64,000 nt of DNA from Elysia crispata (Eukaryota; Mollusca; Gastropoda; Plakobranchidae), in assembly GCA_033675545.1 (NCBI GenBank), contig JAWDGP010000898.1:173501-237500 (forward strand), read 5' to 3'. The translations under genes and the position numbers were made by a program. Numbering within the stretch: position 1 is the stretch's first letter; each line of letters begins with the position of its first letter. Under the pieces are notes generated by a model. It was not told where the DNA came from and did no database searches. It saw only the letters and a program-made list of their open reading frames with translations. Positions 10,773 to 21,921 of the stretch are shown here, one piece after another.

Positions 10773-13576
10773 TATTTCTTTTCTCGTGGAGTATGGAATG
10801 ACATACTTAGCAAAAGTCCATCATAAAGACTTAGTTCATTTCTAAAGTCAAAGAGGTCTCTTGCCGCTAGCATGACATCTTGTTTGTACGTAGGCCATCC
10901 CATCACAGTGTAGTTGATGGCTGTTCTCAGGCTCACATCTTGCTGTGTCTCTTCTTTAAGTTGTCTCAGTTTTCCATCCGAAACTGGCCACGACGAGGTT
11001 ACCATCGACACATGGAAGCGTACGTCTTCATGAAGATTGGAAGTTTCCTGAGAACAGGCGGCGGGGCTGCGAGACAGTGTGTCTGACGTAACCATCATCT
11101 TGCCTGGCTGGTGTATTGCAACAGGCTTGTATCGCAGCAGGCGAATCAGCATCCTTTGACATCTGAGTGGAGTTTCCGACAAGTCTTTTGAATTGATAAG
11201 TGGAATCAGTGGCTTGTGATCACTGTAGAGTGTGAAGCTGTCTAGTCCCATGAGATATCTGTCAAAACGCTCACAGGCCCATACTGAGGCAAGACATTCC
11301 TTCTCGATCTGAGCGTAACGCTGCTCTGTGTTGGATAATGACCTAGAGCAAAAGGCGACAGGTCTAAGTCCCTCCTCATGTTCTTGTAGGAGACAACCTC
11401 CAAGCCCATAGGATGAGCTATCAGCTTCCACGACCGTGGGCTTCTTTGGGTCGAAGTAAGCCAAAACTGGTGGTTTGATGAGCAGTTCTTTGACTTTGTT
11501 GAAGGCTGTTCTCTGTGGAGGTCCCCACATCCAAGCTGTGTCCTTGGACAGAAGTTCATTTAGAGGCCTCAAAATTGTCGAAAGATGAGGTAGGTATTTC
11601 CCTAGATAGTTTACCATGCCTAGATAGCGTCTGAGTGCAGATACATCAGATGGTGCTGGCAAACCTTGAATGGCTTCGATTTTCATGGGATCTGGGCGGC
11701 ATCCTTCTGCTGAGACAATGTGACCCAGAAATGTGATTTCTGACTTTTTGTACTCGCACTTTGCAGTGTTCAACTGAAGGCTTGCATCCTTCAGTCTCTT
11801 GTGTACCAATTCTAAGAGCTTTTCATGGTCCTCTGGTGATTTTGAGTGACAGAGTATATCGTCAAAGTAGCATACCACTCCGTCAATTCCTTCCAAAATT
11901 CCTGACACAATTCTCATGAAAATTTCAGGGGCAGAGCTGATACCAAATGGAAGTCTTTTCATGAAGTATCTCCCAAAGGGCGTTATGAAGGTGGTGAGCT
12001 TAGCTGTTTCTGGATCCAAAGGAATCTGCCAAAATCCTGATTGTGCATCAAGCTTTGAAAATATTGTTGAACCTTTCAGCTTGTGGACTATCTCTTCAAA
12101 AGAAGGAATTACATATCTTTCTCTTTGCACTGCCTTGTTTAGCTTTTTCAAATCGACACAAATGCGTATGTCACCATTTTTCTTCACCACTGGAACCATA
12201 GGTGAGACCCAATCTGTTGGTTCAGTTATGTCTTCGATGACATCAAGGTCTTTCATTCTTTGTAGTTCTTTCTTCACTCTCTCTTGTAGAGGGATTGGAA
12301 CTCGTCTGGAAGTCGCTAGGCTGTAAGGTGTAGTGCCTTCTTTCAATTTGATCTTTACTGGTTGGCACTTCACTGCACTGAATGCATTGATATTGTGTAG
12401 CCTTTTTACCAGACCTAACGCAGTTGATGTGTCTCTGCTGAGAAGACATTCAACATCGTTGTTCACAACATAGAACGTTGCCGTCTGTTTGTTGATCTTG
12501 GATATAAATTTTCCTTTGATATCCAGCTTTCCACCAAGACTTGACAAATGAACATTTCTCGCCGGATGGAGTCTTGGCTTTAGGGGCAGTGATTTCCATG
12601 ATGATTTGCTTAACACGTTGACGTCAGCGCCTGTGTCAATCTTAAAGCTCACAGTCGATCCTTCTAATTTTAGATCAACTCTCCATGGAGCTGAAGTTGT
12701 GTCTGTGATGGAGTCGATGAAGAACTCAGTATTGTCTACGTTCACTTCTCTTGTTCCTTCTTGATATCCAAACTCTTCTTGTATCTGATCTGCCCTGGCT
12801 CTTGTTTTTGATCTACATAATTTGGCGAAATGGTTTCGCCTGCCACATTTGTGACATTCTTTTCCGAAAGCTGGGCACTTTCCGTAGTGGTGATTCTTAC
12901 CACATTTACCACAGGTCGTCCTCTGCTGTGATCTGCCATGTTGTGATGTGCTTCTTGTAGTGCTTTTGGTGTTTGGATACGAGCTCGAGCCAGGTCTATT
13001 GTAGCTAGTAGGCTTGTTTCTCTGGACTCTGTTCAAGTCAGCAGGTTGAGCCTGATCTCTCTGTTCACTTAATTCGTGTTTGACAGTTTCGTACTGCCTT
13101 GCAGTTGTGATTGCCTCTTTAAGACTCAGATCTGCCTTTAACTGCAACTTCTCCGAGAGTTCTTTGTCCCTCACTCCGAGTACAAGTCGATCCCTTATGC
13201 AGTCTTCTTTGTTTGGGAAGTTTGCATGCTCCGAAAGTTCATATAGAGCTCTTATATATTCTTCAATAGTTTCTTTGCATTGCTGCTCTCTACGATGGAA
13301 CTGTGCTCTGAGATGAATAATATTCCTCTGAGGGATAAAATGTTCATCAAATTTGGATAGAACTGTGTCAAATGTCCTATCACCTTCTGCCAGCTCAAAT
13401 GTGCTGTAGATCCTCTCTGCTTCGGGACCCATAGAGTACAGTAAAGCACTTACTTGTACCTCTTGTTCTTCTTTAGATAGTTTAGACGCAAGTCTAAAAT
13501 GTCCAAATCTCGAGCGCCAAGCTGACCATTCCGCTGGCTCGTGAAAGTTGAATGGTGTTGGTGGTTTGAAAGCCAT
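10574..13576 (-). CDS. Gag-protease-reverse transcriptase-RNase H polyprotein
   Basis: A single frame of about 1,000 codons. Residues 1-180 are a gypsy-type gag (capsid-like helical region). Two zinc knuckles occupy about 223-255 (CGKCGKNHHYGKC and CHKCGRRNHFAKLC). The aspartic protease has DTGA at 315-318. Reverse transcriptase spans about 430-620 with LDAQSGFWQIPL and the catalytic YFDD at 571-574. RNase H follows at about 715-840, with EADSSSYGLGG, IEKE and SDHKPL. Gag and pol share one frame, so no frameshift is needed between them. ATG at 13576 follows the primer site by about 60 bp. From about 10810 to the stop at 10574 the frame is out of register and meaningless, because the integrase continues in another frame. 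Confidence 0.95.
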   Translation of the reverse strand: MAFKPPTPFNFHEPAEWSAWRSRFGHFRLASKLSKEEQEVQVSALLYSMGPEAERIYSTFELAEGDRTFDTVLSKFDEHFIPQRNIIHLRAQFHRREQQCKETIEEYIRALYELSEHANFPNKEDCIRDRLVLGVRDKELSEKLQLKADLSLKEAITTARQYETVKHELSEQRDQAQPADLNRVQRNKPTSYNRPGSSSYPNTKSTTRSTSQHGRSQQRTTCGKCGKNHHYGKCPAFGKECHKCGRRNHFAKLCRSKTRARADQIQEEFGYQEGTREVNVDNTEFFIDSITDTTSAPWRVDLKLEGSTVSFKIDTGADVNVLSKSSWKSLPLKPRLHPARNVHLSSLGGKLDIKGKFISKINKQTATFYVVNNDVECLLSRDTSTALGLVKRLHNINAFSAVKCQPVKIKLKEGTTPYSLATSRRVPIPLQERVKKELQRMKDLDVIEDITEPTDWVSPMVPVVKKNGDIRICVDLKKLNKAVQRERYVIPSFEEIVHKLKGSTIFSKLDAQSGFWQIPLDPETAKLTTFITPFGRYFMKRLPFGISSAPEIFMRIVSGILEGIDGVVCYFDDILCHSKSPEDHEKLLELVHKRLKDASLQLNTAKCEYKKSEITFLGHIVSAEGCRPDPMKIEAIQGLPAPSDVSALRRYLGMVNYLGKYLPHLSTILRPLNELLSKDTAWMWGPPQRTAFNKVKELLIKPPVLAYFDPKKPTVVEADSSSYGLGGCLLQEHEEGLRPVAFCSRSLSNTEQRYAQIEKECLASVWACERFDRYLMGLDSFTLYSDHKPLIPLINSKDLSETPLRCQRMLIRLLRYKPVAIHQPGKMMVTSDTLSRSPAACSQETSNLHEDVRFHVSMVTSSWPVSDGKLRQLKEETQQDVSLRTAINYTVMGWPTYKQDVMLAARDLFDFRNELSLYDGLLLSMSFHTPREKKYWTVYTMDTLALPNAENVQTKVCGGLDFPNKFKIVWRCVNYACRRSLHNKVSLCSLQHCLIVRSRE

Positions 13577-13636
13577 CACAAGACCTCTTTTAACTTTAAG
13601 TGAATAGATCCCGAGATTTCCAGGTAGTCAAGTTTT

Positions 13637-13648
13637 ATTCTGACACCA
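13637..13648 (-). other. Primer-binding site, tRNA-Leu type
   Basis: On the minus strand TGGTGTCAGAAT begins at the edge of the 5' LTR. TGG pairs with the tRNA 3' CCA, and TGTCAGAA suits the 3' end of animal tRNA-Leu as I recall it. Assignment to Leu needs a match to this genome's tRNAs. Confidence 0.75.
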
Positions 13649-13866
13649 TGTAGTGATGCTTTGTGGTTAAGACTTATTCTTATTTACGTAAACAACCACA
13701 AAGTCACGAACACATATAATTCAAGGTAGAGCACGCTGAATTTGTTTGTTACATCGGGATCGCCATCTTTATTATCTAACTTAGGAATTGCCAGATTTTC
13801 TAGCCATGCCAGGATTCAATGCTAATTAAGGTAAACATTACATGCCAGAGAGGCCATACCGTTACA
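13649..13866 (-). repeat. 5' LTR of gypsy element
   Basis: The 218-bp partner of 8666-8883. It should carry the element's promoter. It is bounded by TG...CA and the GAAAG duplication. Confidence 0.95.
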
Positions 13867-13871
13867 GAAAG
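13867..13871. repeat. Target-site duplication, right (GAAAG)
   Basis: Matches 8661-8665 exactly. Confidence 0.93.
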
Positions 13872-15088
13872 TTTCCTTGACGTCGTCGCTGATAGTCAGA
13901 GAGGGGGCGCTCACAACAGTGACATAGCGGTAGGGGTTCAGGGGGAAGCGAAACTTTTTCAGACGCTCGTTGATGGCAGTGGAGAGGTCTGGCTATTGTT
14001 TTAGGAGTTTTGTTTTGATGCCAAGTCCAACTGCAAGGATTCTGTCTTCTTCTGGAACCTTTCCCTTCCAGAAGAACGTATAGCCCCTTTTGGTTCGGCA
14101 ATCGATCCTTCGCCAGCCAGTCTAGTTTCGCTGAGTGCAGCAATGTCTATTCTATAGCGAGCCAATTATCTTACGATTAGCGCTGTTCGTCTCTCAGGCC
14201 TCTCTGAGGCTTCTCTGTCCATCATCGTGCGTACGTTCCATGCTCCGAAAATCATCTTCACTCTTCTGATTTGGTTTCGACCGATATAGGGCCAAACTGC
14301 CAACCACGGTATGATGGCCCGTTGGTTTGGGACAAGAAATGTTTGAGACACCTTTTCTAGTCTCCTCCCTCATGCAAGGGTGAGCAGTGCTGACCTAAAA
14401 AGGGCTGCTCAGTCGCCCAGGAAACGCCGAATACTCTGTTGTCCCAGACGTCAGAAAATGAGCAACTATTACCTCCATGTGCAGGTTTAAAGCTACAACT
14501 GCCAGTGGCCACCTCCACCTGTTGCTTCGCTTATCCCCTATCGCCGCAGGACTTGCTGTTGTTGTTTGGGGTGGGGAATGAGTTGCACATAATGTGGGAC
14601 GTTTTTTTAAGTGGGAAAGTCGTTGCACAGGGGCGATCCCACTCTCTCGGCCTAGGAAGCCAAGTACCAGTGGTACGGGAGATCCGTCATGACCAAGGAC
14701 TTCTTCGGCTGCATTAGATGGCTGAGACGTGTTCCGCGTCTTGTCTTGCCCTTCACGCCGATATCATGACCGTTGGATCTTTCTGTCTGTCTCTTATGCT
14801 CACTCCGTTGGGTCGAGTCTTCGCATGCTGGGGAGGTATTCCCGTGTAACCACTGGTCGGTTTGAGACCTGACAGCTACCCTCAACCTGTTAAGCCTGTC
14901 TGCCAAGACGATTTACTGGGGTGTGGCCGCTGCGGATGCCACAGGTGAGAGTTAAGCGCCAGATGTGAGCCAAAGCAGGAAAAGCTGCATTGAGAAGGAA
15001 ACGGCAAGCCCCCCCCCCCCTCCCCCCCCCACACACACACACCTTCCCCCATCTGAGGTACTGTCCCTCTCCGACACCACAACACCCC
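13867..15088 (-). pseudogene. LINE 5' region and endonuclease fragment, N-terminal part
   Basis: On the minus strand about 14265-14170 reads a LINE endonuclease start (FGAWNVRTMMDREASERPERR). The frame at 14143-13867 continues with the segment around KLDWLAKDRLPNQKG and, through frameshifts, up to the gypsy insertion, resuming at 8660. The upstream part to about 15088 has no conserved domain and is probably LINE 5' untranslated sequence; it includes a C-rich tract with ACACAC at 15009-15042. Frames are broken, so the endonuclease is dead. The clade is likely RTE/CR1-like and cannot be settled without the reverse transcriptase. Confidence 0.72.
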
Positions 15089-15285
15089 AAAGAGAACATA
15101 GCTTATACCAAAACGCCCCTATAAATCGATGGTTCTAATCCGACAAATTCAAGCATTTTTTGGTCATTTTCACTTAAAGCCTTATCCCAACCACTGTTGA
15201 GCACTACCTAAAACTTCAGCTCTTATAATTCTTACTTATAATTTACCCAATGGTTTGCCTCCTCTAGATCTAAATTTGAGATTAC
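15089..15285 (+). repeat. 400-bp repeat fragments, mostly inverted relative to the 7.8-kb copy
   Basis: About 15089-15118 matches the repeat in the 7.8-kb orientation (AGAGAACATAGCTTATACCAA). From 15121 it continues in the opposite orientation, with the B-box-like GGTTCTAATCC at about 15131 and the unit end CTAAATTTGAGATTA, then a (CAA)n run at 15284-15300. The junction indicates a rearrangement. Confidence 0.7.
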
Positions 15286-15300
15286 AACAACAACAACAAC

Positions 15301-15787
15301 TGAAAGCTATTGTGGGAGGGGCGGGGATGGCCCGGTAGCTTTCAATGCTCAACGACAGAGCTTAGGGTTCTTATTTTGGATGGTTGCGTGTTCTTTCACC
15401 CTCTATCTTCTCATCTCTCATGGAATGAAGGCAGGAGGCAGTGTCTATAGTTTTATTCATTAAAGGCAAATGCTCAAGAAGGTACAGGAAGGCTCAGGAA
15501 GACTCCGAAAGGCTCCTGAGATGAACATTAAACACAGACATAAGCAATGTATCTTAACATATTCACATGATAATGAAATCAGTTGCGACATAGTTGTACA
15601 ATCTTCGTGATGTTTAGAAATGCCATACGACTCAGTGAAACAAATTACTGCAAGGAACATAATGGATAATATTAATACAACATAACAGGACTCATTCCTC
15701 CATTAATGTATGGAATTATACACTGATAAACAGGCGGACGTAAATTGGTAAGTAGGTTAGTGAATATACTATTTTTCCGTCTCTTAC

Positions 15788-15792
<5 letters not shown>
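15301..15792. other. Non-coding stretch, no gene
   Basis: Nothing recognisable; short frames only. A purine-rich run with AGGCTCAGGAAGACTCCG-like repeats lies at 15480-15510. Confidence 0.45.
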
Positions 15793-15866
<74 letters not shown>

Positions 15867-15868
15867 CA
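15793..15868. repeat. (CT)n microsatellite with (ATCT)n end
   Basis: About 60 bases of pure CT dinucleotide followed by a few ATCT units. Confidence 0.95.
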
Positions 15869-16770
15869 TCTAATGCCTGTATTCTATATACAAAATACAG
15901 CGCGTTACCGGTTTAAGAATGAAACTCAATCTCATTCTACTTCTCGATCTAATATCAGTTTCCAGGGCACCTCAAGCCACGAGAATGAGCAAAACAATAT
16001 AAAATGCATAACCTCAAAGTCAGAACTTCATCGACTGTTTTACTAACAAATCAAACTATAACGGAATATTCTTATAGACTTTTAATCAAATAAATTAAAG
16101 CCAATAGTTCGCATAAATGTCGAATGATCTCCTCCAGAGTTTGGATTAGCATCCTATTGATATATGCAATGAATTATCTAAATACAAAGATGCTACCAGA
16201 TCTAGATCACTAAGTGTGCTACATTACATATTTGGACATACCCCCAGCACCGACTGCCTCTGGATGTTGGTCAAGCTGACGATCGTTCGTTAGATGGTCG
16301 AATGTAAAGTTAGTTTGAGAGATACCCCTTTTTATGTAATTTACGGAGGGCCTACTACGTGTTGGACTCCACTCTAAAATTAGTATATGATGCACAATTT
16401 AATTGCGGGCGCCATTGGTGACTCATATGGAAGGATGGGGACTTGGGACCAATTCTGGCATTGTCTTCAGGTGGGTACGATCCTCCTACTGACGTATCTA
16501 ATGCGTAACTGAGCTGATTCATTCGGTTTTGACGTCGGGGATTTCCCAAGCGTTTCCGCTCCCACTCTTGCACACGTTGACTCATGATTGCTGGGAATCA
16601 TTGAGTACAACTTTATACCTTTACTTCAAGACTTAATGACGAGAAAAGGTGGACTTAAAGAAGTAATGAGGGGAATGAACGGAGGGATAAAGCGATTAAT
16701 AAAACTATTAACTATGAAATACTATTATCATTGTTTTATCAATAGCCCAAAGGTACATATCCCACATAAC
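15869..16770. other. Non-coding stretch, no gene
   Basis: No domain, splice-linked frame or repeat recognised on either strand. Confidence 0.45.
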
Positions 16771-16888
<118 letters not shown>

Positions 16889-16933
16889 ACTGCCGCCGCC
16901 CCGCTTCTGATGCCGTTGCTGCTGCTGCTACTA

Positions 16934-18239
16934 CCAATAGAAGTATAGATATACATGCATTAGTTAAATCAAAATTTCATTACTGTTAAAGTGCGGATGG
17001 GAATAGTGATTCGTCGAGATAAAACGATGTACATTATAATATCAAATTATTAACAGTCTTCAAATCTCAAAATTCACCTAGAAAACGTTTACGATTAGCT
17101 ACAGTTGTCACAATCCAGACTAAGAGAACAATCTCATAAATTTTTCTATTCTTTTTTTTTTTTTTTCGGACAGACTCCTCTTTCACAAGTGCCGTCTTTA
17201 AATAATTATTCGAAAAACTGGTGAAGCCTAAAATTACAAAATCAATGTCGCAACAACAACAAAGAGCTCATAATTACTGGTGCCCATGCACGCAAGTTTG
17301 ATGCCTTCACATTCCCTGATCAGATGTCGCGGTAGGTCTATGTTAGCCTCGGGCAAAATTTCCCGTGCTCATTTGAAAGAGTTGGTGCTTCGGTATGGGT
17401 TTTAAACAAAAGTTTGAGATCTATTCATAGAAGTCTCTCTGGATCAAGTCTGTAATTTGGGAGCCTTGACTGTCAACTTAATCGAGACCAACGCAGCCCT
17501 ATCTGCCAACTCTGCCGCACAATATCAAGCAATAAAATCTGCTTGGAGTAATGTCTGTATAAGAAAAGCGACAAATTAGAGCCTAGCCAATTACTGAGAA
17601 AGATATGACCAGCTCAGGGATATTAATTTATTATGGACGGAAAGCGCTAAACAGTTTTTCATCCTTTTGTATTGAACGGATATATAGCTACAGGCAGGAA
17701 CACAAGCTCAATTTTATTTCTCCAAAATCAAAATTAGTTTTACCAACGTGAATAAGCTAAAGAAAACCGTCAATATCTATAATTTATAAACTTCGTTATC
17801 AAGCATATAAATTGTTGTGGAGAGACAACAGGTGTAGACACCTGCAAATAAATCAATACTACAGCTTTTTTTCCCCACGGGATTAAAAGTCTACCAACGC
17901 CTATTCATGCTAAAAATATTTGTAAAATAGATGATAAATTTCCCTTTGACTTTGAGATTTCATGCAAAGGTTTTTTTTTTTACTTTGGCAACTCGGTCTT
18001 AACTTAGGGAGGCCTTGGGAGAGACGAAGACCATGGTCAGATGACAATGCAATTAAAGCTGTTCAAACAAAGGAATCTTAAAATAAATTAGGATAGTACA
18101 GATTTTTTAATTGATCTCTCATATTATATTATTCAAAAACATAATAAGTCTCGATATCATCATATTTAATACCTGGACCATTATTTGAAACATTTTGCAG
18201 GAGAATGCTCAAGGAATAATCGAGTGCCACTAATTATAT
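16934..18239. other. Non-coding stretch, no gene
   Basis: Nothing recognised apart from T-runs near 17150 and 17970. GC content is low, in contrast with the LINE that begins at about 18350. Confidence 0.45.
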
Positions 18240-18325
18240 CTGGAATCACCCTACTATAGAACAGACACCCCTAGATCTATAAAGATCCACAATGATGTTT
18301 CTCTAAAAGTTTTGCTACCTAAATA
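18240..18325 (+). repeat. Left flanking copy of the 158-bp repeat (partial)
   Basis: About 86 bp here match 20562-20649 in the same orientation at roughly 90% by eye, with the shared core TAGAACAGACACCCCTAGAT. The pair brackets the LINE. Confidence 0.85.
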
Positions 18326-18660
18326 AAAGACATCAGAGGTAGAATCCCACTTTCCGAAAAACCCGCTTCTCTCCTTCCCTTCTCGGGAGAGAAGCCGGTC
18401 GCTTTCTCTATGCGATCTGACGTCCGGGCTAGTTGAACTGCCCTTTGCGCGTCTAATAATGCCCTGGTGCATTATTCGTTTGTCCTCTTATTGAAAACCC
18501 TTGCAGTTAGCGTCGACGCGGAGGGTGCCCTCAGTGATAGGCGACTAGAACCCGAGACCATTGTCGGAGATAGTGCTCGTCTTGTGCGGGCACATCTCCT
18601 GGCCAAGGGTTGGCTCTCGTCGGTTTCGCTCCGGTCGGGCTGCCCTTACGCATCTTCGCT

Positions 18661-19143
18661 TCATCGTTCTTTTGTCTTTCGAAGAAAAACCCTCAATAGC
18701 ATCGCCGCTTCCACGAGCACGGATCGCTCTGCCCAGAGGACCTGGCTTCGGTCCTGGCACCCCCAGCCGGGACTTCGGCAGTCCTCTAGGGCTGGGCAAT
18801 CAAACAGTACGTGGTCGACGTCCTCGACTCGGTTTCCGCACAGACGGCAAGACGCGGATTGACCCCAACCTCTTTTTGACATGCTGGCTAAGAACAGTAC
18901 GTGATTTACGCGCATGCGAAATACTTGTACGGCGTCACCTCGCGGGAGGTGGTCGCGATAATCACCAGCTCGTCGAGCCTCATAAAGCTTAGCCAGCCTT
19001 GAGTCATCATTCCCTTCGATCGCCGCTCTCCACCTTTTCGCCGTTTCCCCTCGTAATAGGGACGAAACGTGAGCCAGGGTTGCGGGGACTATAGGTTGGG
19101 GCTGGAGACGGCCGGCGTTGGCCAGTTCGTCTGCAAACCTCAT
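18661..19143 (-). pseudogene. LINE ORF2 C-terminus with zinc-finger-like CCHC
   Basis: This frame starts where the RNase H frame breaks (RFADELANAG follows HGNE of the other frame). It carries CRLCGNRVEDVDHVLFDCP, the CX2C...HX4C motif common at LINE ORF2 ends. The stop is at 18661. It is the same protein as the preceding entry, separated by one frameshift. Confidence 0.85.
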
Positions 19144-20497
19144 TTCCGTGGATCCCTACACGGGATGGGTTCCATTGGCAGATGATCCGGACATCTGCTT
19201 GTCGGAGCTTTTCCGTTGAGCTCAGGATGCCGTCCATACTGGTGGGGTTGAAGCCGCCAAGATTTTGCACTAAGCTACGGCATTCAGAGAGGATTACGAC
19301 CCCGTGGAGCGGGTCTCCTCTTTCGTGCCGTTCTTTCAGGAGGCGGATGCACGCGTGCAGATTCGCTTTTTCGCAATCGTAGCTGCATGTCCTTTGGCCC
19401 ACTGGGCCGTTCGTTCGAGTCGTTTCTTCGGAATTCCATTGTATGTAAACTCCATAGCCACCGTCAGAGGTACCCTCCGTCGCCGAGCCGTCGATATAGC
19501 ATCTTACGTACTCTGCCGGGTACGAGTCGATGAATTCTAGGGCTGCGGCTTTCTGGACTCGGGGGGCAATCTCTGACTTTCTTCCGTGTAGACCAACACC
19601 GAGGCGGACCTCCAGAGGGCGAGGGGCGAGTTCCGGTGGCCAGCCTGGAGTTTCCAGAGGCGCTCGGTCTGTCGGTAAGTTGAATTTCCGTTCTGCCGCT
19701 TCAGCGGCACTGAGCACGGAAACCTTCTTTAGCCGGCGTCGCGTGGCTCCAAAGGATTCTGCCAGGTCTTTGAGCGGGTTCGATTCTCCGAGACGGAGGA
19801 ATCTCTCCCTGGCCATCAGCGTCTGTACCTCTCGTCTTGTTTCCAGAGGTTCGCATCCAGTTGCTACTTCTAAGGCTGCGATAGGGGTGCTTCTTAGCCC
19901 CCCTGTCATCAGCCTCATGGCCGCGTTCTGGATCTTATCGAGCTTTCCAAGACTTGTTCTACTCGCGAGGTTTAAGATTGGGTTTGCGTATTCTAGGGAT
20001 GATCTTATGAATGTAACGTACAGGGTTTTGAGTGACGATAGAGCTGCATCCCAGTTTGTTCCTGCAAGTTTTTTCATAAGACCTATTCTTTCTCGCACTC
20101 TGCCCGCTAACTGCTCCACGTGAGCTGTTAGGTTCAAACGTGGGTCCAGCGCTACGCCCAGGTACCGCGGCAACGGATCTCGTTGGAGGCGTTTGTCTTT
20201 GATCTTCAGCTCCAGGTCTCGTGCTAATACTTCTCGGCTGTTCGAGTAGATATTGTACACGGTTTTTGTCCTATTGATCTGCATATCCCATTGGTCGCAG
20301 TATCGCTTAAGCGCGTGCAGGTCATGGTTGAGGGCCTCAGTTGCCCGGTCAACGTCCTTATCTGACTGCCAGATCGAAATGTCGTCCGCGAACGATAGGC
20401 GGTTGAAGGTGGGGATGACCTCGCTGAGGTCGTTGAGAAAGCACAAAAACAGGGTACAGCTTAACGTGCTTCCTTGCGGAAGCCCTTCTCTTGACAC
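19130..20497 (-). pseudogene. LINE reverse transcriptase (C-terminal half) and RNase H
   Basis: The frame opens at REGLPQGSTLS (RT motif B region), has the catalytic FADD at residues 36-39 of the frame, and the thumb-like segment PRYLGVALDPRLN. The RNase H domain starts near residue 334 with YIDGSATEG, has SECRSLVQNL, and ends with WNPSRVGIHGNE. At about 19140 the frame is lost just after HGNE and the protein continues in another frame. The N-terminal RT, the endonuclease and ORF1 are absent, so it cannot move by itself. Confidence 0.88.
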
Positions 20498-20516
20498 ATC
20501 AAATAACTATGTCCAG

Positions 20517-20711
20517 CATCGAAGCATTCAGAAGACGTCCGATGTAATGGTGCACTGTGCACCTGGAACCACCTTGCTGTAGAACAGACACCCCTAGATC
20601 TATAAAGATCCACAATGCTGTGTCTCTAAAAATTTTGCTATGTTACTAAATGAAAGTCACGAAATTGCTGTCAACATCGAAGCATTCAGAAGACGTCCGA
20701 CGTAATGGTGC
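20517..20711 (+). repeat. 158-bp tandem repeat, about 1.2 units
   Basis: CATCGAAGCATTCAGAAGAC starts at 20517 and again at 20675, a period of 158 bp. The unit includes the near-palindrome GGTGCACTGTGCACC at about 20549 and the core also found at 18240-18325. The LINE therefore sits inside this repeat. Confidence 0.85.
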
Positions 20712-21240
20712 CTAGATCTATACCTTTTTATTTTCGCATTTAATTTTTTTTCTTCTGACTTTAAATTGGGAATGGGTAATGGCTTCAGCGCTTTCGAGTG
20801 TATATACATGTATTCCCCAGAACAGACGTTACTGCTCGATGTGGTTGGAAAGCAGAACTCTTTTTGAAACCTCATTCCCTTTTACACAAGGATTGAGGTT
20901 TCTAGATCCATTTATTTTTTAACAAACCCAATGTCATCTTTCTGCCAGACAAACTAAGTGGTCTGAGTCAAACATAATTATAATATTTATGTTAAACAAA
21001 TGAGCTGACCAACCAGAATCTAATATGTATGAATTTTGGTAGAGTTTAAAATATCTTTAGACATTATTTTGTTTACCTGAGCACTTCATCGAGGCTTTTT
21101 TTCGGTCATCGGTTTAGCAAACAGAAATGTTTCTTGTAACTTCAATATAATAATTATGATTTTTAAAACAATGGCGACCAATCGACCCGTCTATCTTCTG
21201 ACCAGTAAGACCATGCTGACTGTCAAAGCTATATTTTCAA
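20712..21240. other. Non-coding stretch, no gene
   Basis: No frame or repeat recognised. Confidence 0.45.
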
Positions 21241-21244
21241 TTGA

Positions 21245-21900
<656 letters not shown>

Positions 21901-21921
21901 ATCTTACCAGTGATGTTGGAT

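Larger units (their letters stand above)
8666..13866 (-). mobile_element. Ty3/gypsy LTR retrotransposon, nearly intact, 5,201 bp
   Basis: All structural parts are visible on the minus strand: 218-bp LTRs beginning TG and ending CA, a primer-binding site next to the 5' LTR, one long gag-protease-RT-RNase H frame, an integrase frame, a polypurine tract next to the 3' LTR, and 5-bp target duplications. The order RT, RNase H, integrase places it in Ty3/gypsy. The gag and pol resemble the group often annotated as K02A2.6-like, and the Leu-type primer site fits the Mag/SURL side of the family (inference). No env-like frame is present. By eye the LTRs differ at one base (8756 G against 13739 A), so the insertion is young. 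One frameshift separates RNase H from integrase. Confidence 0.95.
18350..20502 (-). mobile_element. 5'-truncated LINE with RT and RNase H (I-group-like)
   Basis: A GC-rich island of about 2.15 kb in AT-rich DNA. On the minus strand it holds the second half of a reverse transcriptase, an RNase H domain and a C-terminal zinc-binding segment, followed by about 300 bp of 3' sequence. That sequence includes a hairpin at 18365-18393 (CTTCTCTCC pairing with GGAGAGAAG). The 5' end starts inside the RT at REGLPQGS, the usual 5' truncation of LINEs. A domain order of RT then RNase H is known in I, R1/LOA and Tad groups; snail nimbus elements are an example. The clade is an inference. Confidence 0.85.

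Noticed and set aside
10574..13576. Programmed frameshift between gag and pol
   Set aside because: Gag, protease, RT and RNase H are in one continuous frame; the only shift is later, before integrase.
18467..20582. Several plus-strand frames opposite the RT-RNase H LINE
   Set aside because: They are shadows caused by the high GC content of the LINE; no domain.
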